From Hyphomicrobiales bacterium (lineage in GTDB: Bacteria; Pseudomonadota; Alphaproteobacteria; Rhizobiales; Rhizobiaceae), in NCBI GenBank assembly GCA_900466945.1, contig UBNV01000005.1, positions 62,001 to 126,000 on the forward strand: a stretch of 64,000 bases of DNA. The letters are read 5' to 3'. The notes under the pieces are model-generated. The model saw only the letters and a list, made by a program, of their open reading frames with translations, was not told the origin of the DNA and searched no databases. Below, piece by piece: positions 19,359 to 28,478 of this stretch; position 1 is the stretch's first letter; each line of letters starts with the position of its first letter. A program made the translations under genes and the position numbers.

Positions 19359-20567
19359 ATGGCCCACCAGTCTGTCTTCAGATGGCGCTACGACCGCCCG
19401 CTTTCGCTGGTGCAGTTTCAACTGCGTTTTCCTGACGACTACGCCTGCGCGGCATACCTCGCGAAGAAACGATGGCCCGAAGGCTTCGTCTGCCCGCACT
19501 GCGGATCGACGAAAGGCTGGAAGCTGCGGTCGAAGCCGTGGGTCTGGGAGTGCGGTGGAGAGAAGGCCGACGAGGACGGCGAGCTGACCCTGTGCCGTAA
19601 ACAGACGTCCGTCATCGCTGGCACGATCATGCACAGGACACACCTGCCGCTGCGGCAGTGGTTCCTGGCAGCGCACCTCGTGACGACGCACTCGAACGGT
19701 ATCTCGGCCCTCCAGCTCCAGGCCAAGTTGGGCATCGGCTCCTACAAGACCGCCTGGCTCCTCCTGCACAAACTGCGTCGGGCTATGGTCAATCCCGACC
19801 GCGAGAAGTTGGGCGGCTACGAAGAGACAGTCGAGATCGACGAGACGAGCATTCCCTTCCGAACAAAGGATGAGCCTGTCGGCGGAGGACAGGGCCGAAG
19901 CCCCATCGGCAAGCTCAACATCATCGGAGCGGTGGAATGGCGCGACGAAGGCAGGTCTGGCCGCATCCGCCTTGAGCCTATCCGCACCAACGGCAGGGAA
20001 TCCCTGCATCCCTTTGTGTTGCGCAACACGAATCCCCACACCACGATCTTCACCGACGGCAACCAGGCCTACCAGGGTATTCCCGACCGCAAGCACGCCT
20101 TGAAAGTCGTGGGCAAACTGCCCGCGCATCTCTGGTTCAAGCGGATACACCGCGTCTTCTCGCTGATGAAGCGCTGGATGATGGGTGTCTATCACGGCGT
20201 CCGCCGCCGTCACCTCAACATCTACCTCCAGGAGTTCGTCTTCCGCTGGAACCGTCGGCGGCAGTACCGTGCCGCATTCGACAGCCTCGTCGCCATCGGC
20301 AACGAGGTCGGCCATGCCAGCCTCCGCGACATCGTCGGTAGGCCGCCGGTCCTCAAGACGCTCATGGAGCGGGTGCTGGGTGGGACCGAGCTGGACCGCC
20401 GCCAGGCCTACCTTGAGGCTATCGCCAACGGTGTCCCCAGTGTCTTTGCGGAGAGACTGCTCGACCCCGATTATGTCGCGCCAGAACCACGCGTCTATCG
20501 GCGAAACAAGCCGCCGCGACCAGTGTTGGCCAAATCACGGTCGGCCTTTGTGTACGCCACTCATTGA
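19359..20567 (+). CDS. IS1595-family transposase
   Basis: About 402 residues. The N-terminus has a zinc-ribbon CPHCG motif and a second Cys pair position, followed by the DDE_Tnp_IS1595 domain: VEIDET (first Asp), NIIGAVEWRDEG, TIFTDGNQAY (second Asp), and the FSLMKRWMMGVYHGVRRRHLN region before the last acidic/Asn position. It should catalyse cut-and-paste transposition of the surrounding element. I start at the ATG at 19359, with GGGG just upstream; a TTG at 19350 is also possible. It is transcribed opposite to the gene it interrupts. The frame is intact, so the element may be active. Confidence 0.9.
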   Translation: MAHQSVFRWRYDRPLSLVQFQLRFPDDYACAAYLAKKRWPEGFVCPHCGSTKGWKLRSKPWVWECGGEKADEDGELTLCRKQTSVIAGTIMHRTHLPLRQWFLAAHLVTTHSNGISALQLQAKLGIGSYKTAWLLLHKLRRAMVNPDREKLGGYEETVEIDETSIPFRTKDEPVGGGQGRSPIGKLNIIGAVEWRDEGRSGRIRLEPIRTNGRESLHPFVLRNTNPHTTIFTDGNQAYQGIPDRKHALKVVGKLPAHLWFKRIHRVFSLMKRWMMGVYHGVRRRHLNIYLQEFVFRWNRRRQYRAAFDSLVAIGNEVGHASLRDIVGRPPVLKTLMERVLGGTELDRRQAYLEAIANGVPSVFAERLLDPDYVAPEPRVYRRNKPPRPVLAKSRSAFVYATH

Positions 20568-20707
20568 GCCAGCAGCGAGCTTGTTCAGCCTCGACCGAGC
20601 AATGCTCCCTATCCCCTCTCGGAACCTCCCTGCGACTCAGATAAGGTGAAATCTGCCTTCAAATTCCGCGATTCATACAGCCGGAAGCTGCACCATATAT
20701 TGGGGTG

Positions 20708-20730
20708 CCGGAGCTAACGGGATAAGCCGT
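20708..20730 (-). repeat. Right terminal inverted repeat of the IS
   Basis: On the minus strand it reads ACGGCTTATCCCG then TTAGCTCCGG, matching the left end at 21 of 23 positions. The outer bases 20731-20738 repeat GAATATAA. Confidence 0.88.
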
Positions 20731-21155
20731 GAATATAATTGAGTTCGTAGGTTATCCGGGAGGTCCACCGTCGTTACAATAATCCCGCGATCAAATTCGT
20801 CCGAGCTGAGGATCTCGTGCATATGAGCGATCGAGTCCGAAATGCGCTGATGCCAATCGCGATGCCAACGAAACATCCTTATTTCAATAGCTACCGAGTG
20901 ATCTAACCCGAGCGGTTGAAACCTCAGGTCCGGTACAAGGCGGAACTGCTCGTACTCGTCCTCAGTGGCCGGCATCTCGTCCGGCTTCAACGCTACCGCG
21001 CTACCGACTGCTGGTTGACTGAGAATATCTTCGACCAAACCTTCCCAATCGCGAGCAAGGTTCTGGGTCTCGATTTGTAGTTCCTTCATTTTTCCCAAGT
21101 TCGCCTCCCGTGTTCGATCATCGCCACAATCTATGTCGAAGTTCATCTCGAGTAG

Positions 21156-22289
21156 CTAAATAATTCCCCACGCCCGAAACCTTCCCCTCCCCGTCATCTC
21201 CCTGAGCCCCAGCTCCTGCACGATCCGCCGCGCTCCTTGCGGCGTCACCTCAAGCGTCTTCGCCACCATGCCGGCGGAGATCAGCGGCCGCGCCATGACG
21301 AGCTCGACGAGCTCCGGTAGCCTGGATGACGTTCGCCGCCCCTCCAGTTTGCGCATCATCATCTGCCGCGCCAGCACTAGCCGGTCATGCTCCTTCAGGC
21401 CGCTCTCGGCCGCGATGGTCAATGCCCTTGTAATTGCCAGCAACCGCGTCTCGCGATCACGATGCCGGCGCCGATCGACAGGAATGGCCTTGAGCCCGAA
21501 ATTGATCGCCGCGAGATGGGAGCCGGTGGTGACACCACCCTCACGCAGGACCGAGGCGACAAGCAGCCGACCGAGCCAGGGCGCATGCTGGAGAACGGCA
21601 ATCTCATTCCACGCGTCGAGCGCCACGATCGCCTGGAGGACTGGTGGCAAATCCTGGGCCCGAGCCAGCATGGTCTGCCACTCCGCCAGCCGCTCATCCT
21701 CATCCCAGTCGAGATCGTAGACGAAGGGATCTTTTTCCGGAGCATTTTTGGCGCGCCCCGGCTTCTTCGCCTCTTCGATCGCGGCCTCCGACCGGGCGAG
21801 CACCGCATCGATCGCGGCAAACGCATCACTCAGACCGTCGGCATCAGGATCTTCGGCCTCCCCTACCCCAGCCCGAGTATCGCTGACCTCAACGTTACCA
21901 TCCGGCAACCCCTCCCCGTCGTCACCCGATGATGCTGCAGGCCACGCCTGCCCGCGGAGGGAGGCGAGGCCTTGAGCAGAGAGAGCCCAGGCGGCTGGAT
22001 GGGCGGCAATGCGGCGTCGGGTTTTCAGGATGTCGCGGGCGATGGTGAGTTCGTGGGTGGGTGCGCGGATGTCGCGGAGTGCATCATGCAGGACGAGGTC
22101 CTCGAGATAGACAAGTTCCCCATCGACCCAGAGCGAGGCATGCGCGTCAAGGAAATGCGAGCGCTCGAGAAAGCCCTCGCCGACGGGAGAGCGGGCAATT
22201 CGCTCGTCGAGACGGGCAAGCGCGACGGCGGCCTCGGAGATCGGCCGCAGCAGGCTCTGGATGGGTAAATTGGTTAGATCGTAAGACAT
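21156..22289 (-). CDS. DUF1612/HTH protein (RHE_PE00001-like)
   Basis: A 377-residue protein of a family common on rhizobial plasmids, recognised by the N-terminus [19 protein letters not shown] and [22 protein letters not shown]. An Asp/Ala-rich linker lies around 125-195. A C-terminal winged-helix-like segment ([26 protein letters not shown]) probably binds DNA. The N-terminal part recalls Fic-type proteins in layout, without a clear Fic motif. It lies 9 bp downstream of the interrupted nuclease gene's start on the same strand, so it was probably the first gene of that operon. Function in vivo is not known. Confidence 0.75.
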   Translation of the reverse strand: MSYDLTNLPIQSLLRPISEAAVALARLDERIARSPVGEGFLERSHFLDAHASLWVDGELVYLEDLVLHDALRDIRAPTHELTIARDILKTRRRIAAHPAAWALSAQGLASLRGQAWPAASSGDDGEGLPDGNVEVSDTRAGVGEAEDPDADGLSDAFAAIDAVLARSEAAIEEAKKPGRAKNAPEKDPFVYDLDWDEDERLAEWQTMLARAQDLPPVLQAIVALDAWNEIAVLQHAPWLGRLLVASVLREGGVTTGSHLAAINFGLKAIPVDRRRHRDRETRLLAITRALTIAAESGLKEHDRLVLARQMMMRKLEGRRTSSRLPELVELVMARPLISAGMVAKTLEVTPQGARRIVQELGLREMTGRGRFRAWGII

Positions 22290-22480
22290 TGAATTTATGG
22301 TAAATGATTCGTTAAGCGAAAGCTATATCGGTAATACAGTTCTGTACCACGCACAAATAAGGCTGGGATCACTGACCTCCGATAAGTAACCCTTATCGAA
22401 TGTTAGATGTCTGGAGCTTCATCGTTGCCATCCATCGGCTCCGCGCCTATATTCTGCGCATCAAAACAGCGAGAAAAGCC
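22290..22480. other. Promoter region between the DUF1612 gene and vapB
   Basis: A short divergent region, AT-rich around 22295-22345. I cannot assign exact promoter boxes or operators. Confidence 0.3.
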
Positions 22481-22738
22481 ATGTCCGAACCCCAACTTTC
22501 CATCCGTAGCAGCAAAGCACGCGATCTCGCTCATGCGCTTTCACGCCGCACTGGCCAGCCGATCAACCGCTTGGTCGAGCTCGCGCTCGAGCGCTACGAG
22601 CAGGAATTGCTCGAGAAGACATCCAAGACACCCGCCGATGCTTTGTGGGAATTAATGGCTGAGGGCCGACGCTCCGTTCCTGCCGGCACCACATCTGCCC
22701 ATGACGACTTCTATGACGAAAGCGGCTTGCCGATATGA
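22481..22738 (+). CDS. vapB: VapB-type antitoxin
   Basis: An 85-residue antitoxin. Its N-terminus (LSIRSSKARDLAHALSRRTGQ) matches the PSK/Rv0623-type VapB antitoxins, and an acidic C-terminal tail probably plugs the toxin active site. It should bind and neutralise the downstream VapC and repress the operon. The start at 22481 is preceded by a purine-rich GCGAGAAAAG. A longer frame begins at 22400 but reads through a likely leader. It overlaps vapC by four bases (ATGA). Confidence 0.85.
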   Translation: MSEPQLSIRSSKARDLAHALSRRTGQPINRLVELALERYEQELLEKTSKTPADALWELMAEGRRSVPAGTTSAHDDFYDESGLPI

Positions 22739-23139
22739 TCGTGATCGATACCTCGGTGATCGTTGCGACTTCGCTGAACGAACAGGAAGCAAGTCGCTTC
22801 CATTCGCTGGTAAGCCGCGAAGAGATCCTCGTCGGCTGGCCGACCCTTGTCGAGGCGCGCATGGTGCTTGCTGGTCGCAGATTTGCCAATGCAGGCGACA
22901 TCATCAAGCAACTTGCCGAACTGCCCAATGTGACCGCAATAGCGTTTGGCGAGCGTCACTATCTTGCGGCCGAGAAGGCGTTCGAGCGATTTGGCAAAGG
23001 GCGCCATCCTGCGAGCCTCAATATGGGAGATTGCTTTTCCTACGCTGTTGCTGCCGTCGCCAAGGCGCCCCTGCTCTTCAAGGGACGGGATTTCAGCCAA
23101 ACGGATCTGAAGCTGCATCCGGCCTCATCCACAACATGA
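22735..23139 (+). CDS. vapC: VapC-type PIN-domain toxin
   Basis: A 134-residue PIN-domain ribonuclease. It shows the acidic residues expected: D5 in VIDTSVI, E40 in PTLVEARMVL, D98 in NMGDCFSYAVA and a late Asp in FKGRDFSQTD. VapC toxins usually cut tRNA or rRNA when freed from VapB. The start overlaps vapB, and the stop overlaps the recombinase start (ATGA again). Length is normal for the family. Next to repABC functions it could stabilise the plasmid or the island. Confidence 0.9.
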   Translation: MIVIDTSVIVATSLNEQEASRFHSLVSREEILVGWPTLVEARMVLAGRRFANAGDIIKQLAELPNVTAIAFGERHYLAAEKAFERFGKGRHPASLNMGDCFSYAVAAVAKAPLLFKGRDFSQTDLKLHPASSTT

Positions 23140-24281
23140 TTGGTCCAAGTAAAACGACCCTCAGCCATCGTCTCGATCAGCTGGACACGATTGCCGCTGT
23201 CCTGCCGATCGAGAGACGCGACGAGCTTGCCGAGCTGCTTAACGATCAGGACGTCGAAACCCTGCGCCATCTCGTCAACGAGGGCATGGGCGCCAATACT
23301 TTGCGCGCGCTTGCCTCCGACCTCGCCTATCTGCAGGCCTGGTCGCTGGCAGCGACTGGTCGCTCTCTCCCTTGGCCAGCCCCTGAAGCGATGCTGTTAA
23401 AATTCGTCGCTCATCACCTGTGGGATCAGGAAATGCGTGTGGCAGATCCCGAACACGGCATGCCATTAGATGTCGAGGAAAAGCTTCGGCTCCAGGGTCT
23501 ATTGCGATCAACCGGCCCTCATGCGCCAGACACCGTGCGCCGGAGGCTGGCCACCTGGTCGACGCTGACCAAATGGCGCGGGCTCGAGGGATATTTCGCC
23601 TCCCCTGCTCTCAGGTCGGCCATCAGACTTGCTATCCGAGCGACGCCGCGGCCGAGGAAGCGGAAGAGTGCAAAGGCGGTGACCGGGGCCATACTCGCAA
23701 AGCTCCTGGCAACCTGTGCCGCCGGTAGTCTGCGTGATTTGAGGGATCGCGCCATTCTCATGGTCGCATTTGCTTCTGGGGGACGGCGTCGTAGCGAGAT
23801 CGCCAACCTGAGGAAAGACCAGTTGCAGCCAGAGGATCCGATCGACGTCGATAGCGGCCCTCCCCTGCCCTCTCTTTCCATCCACTTGGGCCGCACTAAG
23901 ACCAGTGGCGCCGAGAACGACGAAGTCGTCTACCTTACCGGTCGGCCGGTAGATGCCCTCAATGCGTGGCTTGAAGCGGGAAAGATCGAGAAAGGCAGCA
24001 TCTTCAGGGCAATTGATCGTTGGGGCAATGTATCGCGCCGGCGATTAGACCCAAAAGCCATCAATGACATCATAAAGTATCGTGCCGGATTGGCGGGACT
24101 GGATCCTACGGAATATTCCGCCCATGGCCTGCGCTCGGGCTACCTCACCGAGGCCGCCAACCGCGGGATACCGTTGCCTGAGGCCATGGAGCAGTCCCGT
24201 CACCGCTCTGTCCAGCAGGCGTCCAGCTACTACAACAATGCTCAGAGACGCAGCGGTCGTGCTAGTCGAATTCTCGACTGA
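23136..24281 (+). CDS. Tyrosine recombinase/integrase
   Basis: A 381-residue phage-type integrase. A SAM-like N-terminal DNA-binding part is followed by a catalytic domain with Arg in GGRRRSEIANL, Lys in RTKTSG, H-x2-R in SAHGLRSGYLTEA, His in QSRHRSVQQ and the nucleophile Tyr in SSYYNNAQ. It should cut and rejoin DNA at att or resolution sites. Its ATG overlaps the vapC stop, so toxin, antitoxin and recombinase are one translationally coupled operon, which is unusual. No attachment-site repeat is obvious. It could resolve plasmid multimers or move the island. Confidence 0.88.
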   Translation: MIGPSKTTLSHRLDQLDTIAAVLPIERRDELAELLNDQDVETLRHLVNEGMGANTLRALASDLAYLQAWSLAATGRSLPWPAPEAMLLKFVAHHLWDQEMRVADPEHGMPLDVEEKLRLQGLLRSTGPHAPDTVRRRLATWSTLTKWRGLEGYFASPALRSAIRLAIRATPRPRKRKSAKAVTGAILAKLLATCAAGSLRDLRDRAILMVAFASGGRRRSEIANLRKDQLQPEDPIDVDSGPPLPSLSIHLGRTKTSGAENDEVVYLTGRPVDALNAWLEAGKIEKGSIFRAIDRWGNVSRRRLDPKAINDIIKYRAGLAGLDPTEYSAHGLRSGYLTEAANRGIPLPEAMEQSRHRSVQQASSYYNNAQRRSGRASRILD

Positions 24282-24338
24282 CAGCCCCTTAAGCAAGCGA
24301 CAAACCGTCATCATTTGACAAGCTGGAGCCGCACAGCG

Positions 24339-24554
24339 TCAAGCTGCCATAGGCGTGTCGTCTGCGGCGAAACTGTCTTCGATGGACCAGCCGAACAGCC
24401 AAGCGTCAAATTTCAACTTCCACTGCGCGAAACAAAAGGCACTGTTTGCGGGTTCGGTGTGCAAAAGAGGGTTGGCCCCCTTTGGAATACCGGCTCTTCG
24501 TGCGCTCATGCCACGGGTTTGCCATTCAAGCAAAGTCTCAATTTCTGATGCCAT
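24339..24554 (-). CDS. Small CrpP/ribosome-modulation-factor-like protein
   Basis: A 71-residue protein. The pattern WQTRGMSARRAG...NPLL...W..KFDAWLFGWSIED resembles the RMF/CrpP-like family: an A-R-x2-G-x3-G-x-NP core and a W-x2-GW tail. RMF proteins inactivate ribosomes; CrpP-related proteins are plasmid or ICE genes of disputed function. I start at the ATG at 24554, which follows GAGGA; a longer frame to 24602 lacks a clear site. It stands alone, convergent with the recombinase gene. Confidence 0.55.
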   Translation of the reverse strand: MASEIETLLEWQTRGMSARRAGIPKGANPLLHTEPANSAFCFAQWKLKFDAWLFGWSIEDSFAADDTPMAA

Positions 24555-24839
24555 ATCGATCCTCATGATCTTCGGGCAATAGGAGACGGTGATACAAGAC
24601 ATTTCCAGGTTTCACCATGCTGCTTGGCTGAAACTTGCGTCATGATGATTCCTATCGAATTTATCCGTTGGCAAAATAACGCAATCAAAAATTTCTGGTA
24701 AATTCGGTTCGGTTACCACAGTGGTCGAGCTCCAAACCGCCCAGCACTTTGCAGGAATCGGCCAAGCTGATCGTTTGCGAAAGTTCGCGTCCGCCCGGAT
24801 CTTCCGTTGACTCTTCGGCAACACCGAGGCCCCTTAGGC

Positions 24840-25058
24840 TCAAGGAAACTTGCGGCCGGTCAACATAGCAACGAGCTGATGTCTGTTCCGAATTCCGCTT
24901 TGGAAGAGGTGGATCAAAACCTTCGCATCTTCTTCTGCTTGAACAGAAGTTGGCGAAGCGCTCCGGATTTCGCACACTTTCTCCAATGCTCGCTGCAGGA
25001 GCATGAGATCTTGTGGAGTGAGGGGAGCGTTCAGTTTTTGAGCGGCTTCATGGATCAT
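24840..25058 (-). CDS. Small rhizobial protein, family member 1
   Basis: A 72-residue protein (MIHEAAQKLNAPLTPQDLMLL to QLVAMLTGRKFP) of unknown function. It is predicted helical, without signal peptide. A second copy of exactly the same length, with a stop in the middle, lies at 32632-32850, and a more distant relative at 32962-33192. The repeated occurrence and a conserved C-terminal SGIRNRxQLVAMLTG support a real coding gene. The ribosome binding site is weak. It stands alone beside the chemoreceptor gene. Confidence 0.6.
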   Translation of the reverse strand: MIHEAAQKLNAPLTPQDLMLLQRALEKVCEIRSASPTSVQAEEDAKVLIHLFQSGIRNRHQLVAMLTGRKFP

Positions 25059-25174
25059 GGGGCGTGACGTAGTACAGCATCAAAATTTATCAATAACTTC
25101 TATTGGAATTCTGGAAAACCGAAGCTATCGAAACGGCACGAGCCTGCTCGCTCGCCTGACTCATGTTGTTAGAG

Positions 25175-25203
25175 AATGCCCCCGCGCTCTAGGCGGAGGC
25201 ATT
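25175..25203 (-). terminator. Likely terminator of the chemoreceptor gene
   Basis: AATGCCCCCGC (25175-25185) pairs with GCGGAGGCATT (25193-25203) at 10 of 11 positions around a 7-base loop. It lies 24 bp past the chemoreceptor stop. The T-tract is weak on the minus strand; TTTTCGTT follows on the plus strand, so it may act in both directions. Confidence 0.5.
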
Positions 25204-25226
25204 TTCGTTGTTGCCCAAAACGAGGC

Positions 25227-27125
25227 TCAGAATTCGCTCCACTCCTCCTTGATGGCAAGGTTTGTTTGCACTGCAAGAGACGGACGAAGAGTAGACCGCG
25301 CAGCAACGGGACGCTGTTCGATGGGCGCAGCAGCCGTCACTTTTCCTGACAAATTGAACTGGCCGACAAGAGAGCGCAGACGGGTGGCTTCCTGGGCGAG
25401 CGCCGCAGACGCTGCTGTCGATTGTTCAACCATGGCCGCGTTCTGCTGCGTAGTCTGGTCCATCTGGTTGACGGCGGTGTTAACCTCGGCAAGACCGGTC
25501 GACTGTTCGCGGGCGGAGGTGGCGATTGCGTCCATCAGCTGGTTGATCTGCGAGACGTAGTCGCCAATCGCCTTCAGCGCCACGCCAGTGTCACGCACAA
25601 GCTTCACTCCGTTGTGGACCTCCGTCGAGGAGTTCTGGATCAGCCCCTTGATCTCCTTGGCGGCACTGGCTGAACGCTGCGCGAGTTCACGCACCTCCTG
25701 GGCAACCACGGCAAAGCCTTTGCCAGCTTCACCCGCACGCGCTGCCTCAACCCCAGCATTCAGCGCCAGGAGATTGGTTTGGAAGGCAATCTCATCAATC
25801 ACGCCAATGATATTGGAAATCTGCTGCGAACTGTCCTCGATACGGCGCATGGCCTCCACTGCGTTAGAGACAACTTCTGCCGACTTTGCCGCGTTCTGGT
25901 TGGCAAGAATGGCAACCGAACGAGCCTCATCCGTCCGTTTCGAGGAAGTCGAAACATTGACGGTGATTTCATCAAGCGCTGCGGCGGTTTCTTCCAGCGC
26001 TGCGGCCTGTTGCTCAGTGCGCTTGGAAAGATCATTGGCGCCAGAGGAAATCTCGCGAGTACCATTATCGATGCTCTCGACGGAGTTCATGACCGCAGAA
26101 AGGGTTGCTCCCAGCTGTTTGAGCGAGGCATTAAAATCCAGGCGCAGGGGTTCATATTCAGCGGCGAAGGATTCGGTCAACTGGAAGGAAACATCACCTT
26201 CAGCAAGACGCTTGAGACCACCACCTAGCGTCGTGGTGGCAAAGCGCAGTTTTTCGGCCTCCTCTGCTGAACGACGGCGGCTTTCAGCGTCTTGGTGACC
26301 TTCGCGAATGCGCGCTGCTTCTGCCTGGCGCTCAAGTTCGCGATTGGCAAGACCGGCCTGTCGGAACACCTCGACAGCGGCCGCCATCTCACCGACCTCG
26401 TCATCACGGCCCTCAAACGGAATATGGCTGTTCAAATCACCAGCAGCCAAGCTGCGCATAGATGCCGAAATTCGGCCTATCGGGCGAGTGACGCCGAGAA
26501 TCGCATAGGCAATACCGCCAATAGCGGTGAAAAGCGTAAGCGCTGCAATGGATAGTGTAAGTATCAGGTTGCTGCGGTAGACCTCCCCGCTGTCGACGAC
26601 CGCCTTTTCCGCACTCGATATGACGAACGCGACAAGCTCGTCGGTTACTTCGTTAATCTTTGCGGCCTGGGCCTTCATCTTGCCCTTGAACAGGCTCGTC
26701 GCGACGAGCGTCTGGCCATCCTGTTTGATCGCGATCAATTCCTCCCCCAGTGCCTTATAGGCATCGAACTCCGGCTTGAAGACATTGACCAACTTCCGAC
26801 CAGTTTCGGTACGGACACCTGCCTCATACTCTGCCACTGACTTCGTCACGATACCGGCGGTTTCATTGATCCCCTTGATCTCAGCTTCGATTTCGCTTGG
26901 CGTGGAGGCCATGATCAGCCGGGAATAGGCGAGGCGCATCAGGTTAAAGTTGCCCTTCATCTCACGCGCCAGCACCATGCGTGACATCCAGTAATTGCCG
27001 ATGTCCTGGGTGTTGGCGTTAAGCTTGTTCAGACTGGAATAAGATGTGAAAGACAGCGCGAGAATCGCGACGACAATTAGGCCGAGCGTGGACGTCAGTG
27101 CCACACGAATGGACGGGCGCTTCAT
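25227..27125 (-). CDS. Methyl-accepting chemotaxis protein
   Basis: A 632-residue chemoreceptor. TM1 at about 9-27, a periplasmic helical sensor of about 155 residues (4HB-like), TM2 at about 186-210, then HAMP and a long cytoplasmic coiled coil. The signalling tip contains EIAFQTNLLALNAGVEAAR. The last residues, EWSEF, fit the x-W-x-x-F pentapeptide that tethers CheR/CheB. It should sense a ligand and control CheA activity. The ATG at 27125 follows AGGAGA; an upstream extension to 27218 lacks a good site. No che genes are near, so it must feed a chromosomal pathway. Confidence 0.92.
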   Translation of the reverse strand: MKRPSIRVALTSTLGLIVVAILALSFTSYSSLNKLNANTQDIGNYWMSRMVLAREMKGNFNLMRLAYSRLIMASTPSEIEAEIKGINETAGIVTKSVAEYEAGVRTETGRKLVNVFKPEFDAYKALGEELIAIKQDGQTLVATSLFKGKMKAQAAKINEVTDELVAFVISSAEKAVVDSGEVYRSNLILTLSIAALTLFTAIGGIAYAILGVTRPIGRISASMRSLAAGDLNSHIPFEGRDDEVGEMAAAVEVFRQAGLANRELERQAEAARIREGHQDAESRRRSAEEAEKLRFATTTLGGGLKRLAEGDVSFQLTESFAAEYEPLRLDFNASLKQLGATLSAVMNSVESIDNGTREISSGANDLSKRTEQQAAALEETAAALDEITVNVSTSSKRTDEARSVAILANQNAAKSAEVVSNAVEAMRRIEDSSQQISNIIGVIDEIAFQTNLLALNAGVEAARAGEAGKGFAVVAQEVRELAQRSASAAKEIKGLIQNSSTEVHNGVKLVRDTGVALKAIGDYVSQINQLMDAIATSAREQSTGLAEVNTAVNQMDQTTQQNAAMVEQSTAASAALAQEATRLRSLVGQFNLSGKVTAAAPIEQRPVAARSTLRPSLAVQTNLAIKEEWSEF

Positions 27126-27554
27126 AAAAGTCTCCTGTGCGCAGCGAACGGAGGTTAAGACGGTGGAGTGTCTGCGAAATTCATTAAAAATCGCTGTATT
27201 AGCATTTGAACCCGCCACTCTCCAACGCTACGCGATGTGGAAGCTTCCCGTTTCCGCCAGTTGCTCACACCGCGCCTTCTGGCGTATTCAAAACCGCCGA
27301 GGCTCTAATCGCAGCCGGATGAAAGTTCAGTGGCAGGTCAACAGCCTTGTTGGGGATCGGCGGAGATCGGAACTCTAGTCACCGATAGGCAGCTTAGGCG
27401 CAGTTCAGGCTGCACCTCAACGTGCTCTACACCTCAGCAGCCAGTCCGAGGTAGTGTTTGCATGCTTGAACCAGCTTGAAATCTCCAATGGGGAGAGCTC
27501 TTGTTGGGCTGTAGAGCCAGGAGATATCAAGCAGTCTTTGTACGTGAGTACGAG
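27126..27554. other. Intergenic region between the chemoreceptor and ArsR-type genes
   Basis: No gene recognised. The part next to 27125 should contain the chemoreceptor promoter. The part next to 27555 lies downstream of the ArsR-type gene and shows no clear terminator. Confidence 0.35.
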
Positions 27555-27878
27555 CTAGCCGATTAGGCCGACTTCAAGGAGCAGGCGCTCAACAACCGCA
27601 TCACTGCAACTATAGAAGACCGTTTGCCTATCTCTCCGTGCTCGAACAACACCCGCATGGCGAAGCTTTCCAAGGTGTTGCGATAGAGCAGATTGGCTCA
27701 TCTTGAGATCATTCGCCAGTTCATTGACCGACCATTCCCGTTCGAAAAGCCTGATGAGGATAGCGAGCCGAGCGGCATTTGATAGGCTTGAGAACAAGAT
27801 CGCTGCTTTTTCTATCGTCACACTTGTGGAGCCTTCTTTAGGGGCAGCCGGAGCGCTTCTTGATTGCAAGATTGACAT
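27555..27878 (-). CDS. ArsR-family winged-helix regulator
   Basis: A 107-residue DNA-binding repressor. The fold is read from FSSLSNAARLAILIRLF, WSVNELANDLKMSQSALSQHLGKLRHAGVV (helix-turn-helix) and RRDRQTVFYSC (wing). No ELCVCDL-type metal site is seen, so it is probably not an arsenic or cadmium sensor; it resembles the NolR-type rhizobial regulators in general form. The start at 27878 follows GGGAGGTGAGG. It has no co-directional partner gene, so its targets lie elsewhere or are itself. Confidence 0.85.
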   Translation of the reverse strand: MSILQSRSAPAAPKEGSTSVTIEKAAILFSSLSNAARLAILIRLFEREWSVNELANDLKMSQSALSQHLGKLRHAGVVRARRDRQTVFYSCSDAVVERLLLEVGLIG

Positions 27879-28079
27879 AGCCTCACCTCCCATACTCCAT
27901 TTGTCATCCGATTCTATACGCTGTGTGGTGTAAGCACAGTTAACCGTTAAACCGAGCATCTCCGTCGCGAGGTATAGGAGTCAATCGAATGCGCATCATC
28001 GGTGACTGGCGAATGCCATAACCTTTGTATATTTCTGCGTTTTTTCGTCGTTCTCACCACATGATTTACGGAGCAATGG

Positions 28080-28391
28080 ATGAGTGAACTACAAAACCGC
28101 ATAGTAGAGCGCCTGATAGCGCTTGACCTTTTGCGGCAGGTGGACCTTACCCCAGACAAGCGGGAGAAGCTTATGGCGGCGGCGATCGACCTGTTCTACG
28201 CCGCCGGCGGAGATGCCGTTGAACTGAAGGAAATCGTCCGTAAGGCCAACGATCACAAACATAGCGACGTGGCAGATGCGGTTGCCCAAGTGGTCGTTGC
28301 AACCGCTGCGGTCAGTTATGCATCCGACCTCGACCTGGTCCAGGCAGCCTACAACTGGATCGACAATCCACCGCTCTCGCCTTCCGACTGA
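28080..28391 (+). CDS. Small helical protein of unknown function
   Basis: A 103-residue acidic protein, predicted helical, with repeated Asp/Ala-rich stretches and no membrane segment. It starts at an ATG after GGAG. I do not recognise a family. It lies 88 bp upstream of the histidine kinase on the same strand and could share transcription, but the gap is large enough for its own promoter. Codon use and a good ribosome binding site support it as a real gene. Confidence 0.5.
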   Translation: MSELQNRIVERLIALDLLRQVDLTPDKREKLMAAAIDLFYAAGGDAVELKEIVRKANDHKHSDVADAVAQVVVATAAVSYASDLDLVQAAYNWIDNPPLSPSD

Positions 28392-28478
28392 GCTGTTTCG
28401 ATTTCCATTGATCTTTGTGTTCCGTCTCTTTAGCTGTGTTCACAATTCAGCGACCGGACATCGGCGGGAGGATGGGCG

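Larger units (their letters stand above)
19267..20730 (+). mobile_element. IS1595-family insertion sequence, 1464 bp, with 8-bp target duplication
   Basis: The element begins at 19267 and ends at 20730 with imperfect inverted repeats starting ACGGCTTATCCCG; 21 of the first 23 bases match between ends. It is flanked by a perfect 8-bp direct repeat GAATATAA (19259-19266 and 20731-20738), the target duplication length known for IS1595. It encodes one transposase. Intact ends, perfect target copies and an in-frame ancestral junction point to a recent insertion. Confidence 0.92.
18568..21146 (-). pseudogene. Tandem nuclease-domain gene interrupted by an IS and an in-frame stop
   Basis: Removing the insertion sequence (19267-20730) and one 8-bp target copy joins two minus-strand pieces in the same frame, giving a gene of 369 codons. 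Reading across the junction gives RTQLYSPEDRRVEVW. The frame then meets a TGA at 19072-19074 and continues in frame (LKGWRDFESLTEEAIRLLFG) to the stop at 18568. The C-terminal part has a restriction-endonuclease look (RMDLIGRI, YVVLDAKN). The N-terminal part has a second possible nuclease core (LVPDLRF, VAIEIRMF). The gene carried two independent lesions and is dead unless TGA is bypassed. Ancestral role was probably restriction or defence. Confidence 0.8.
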
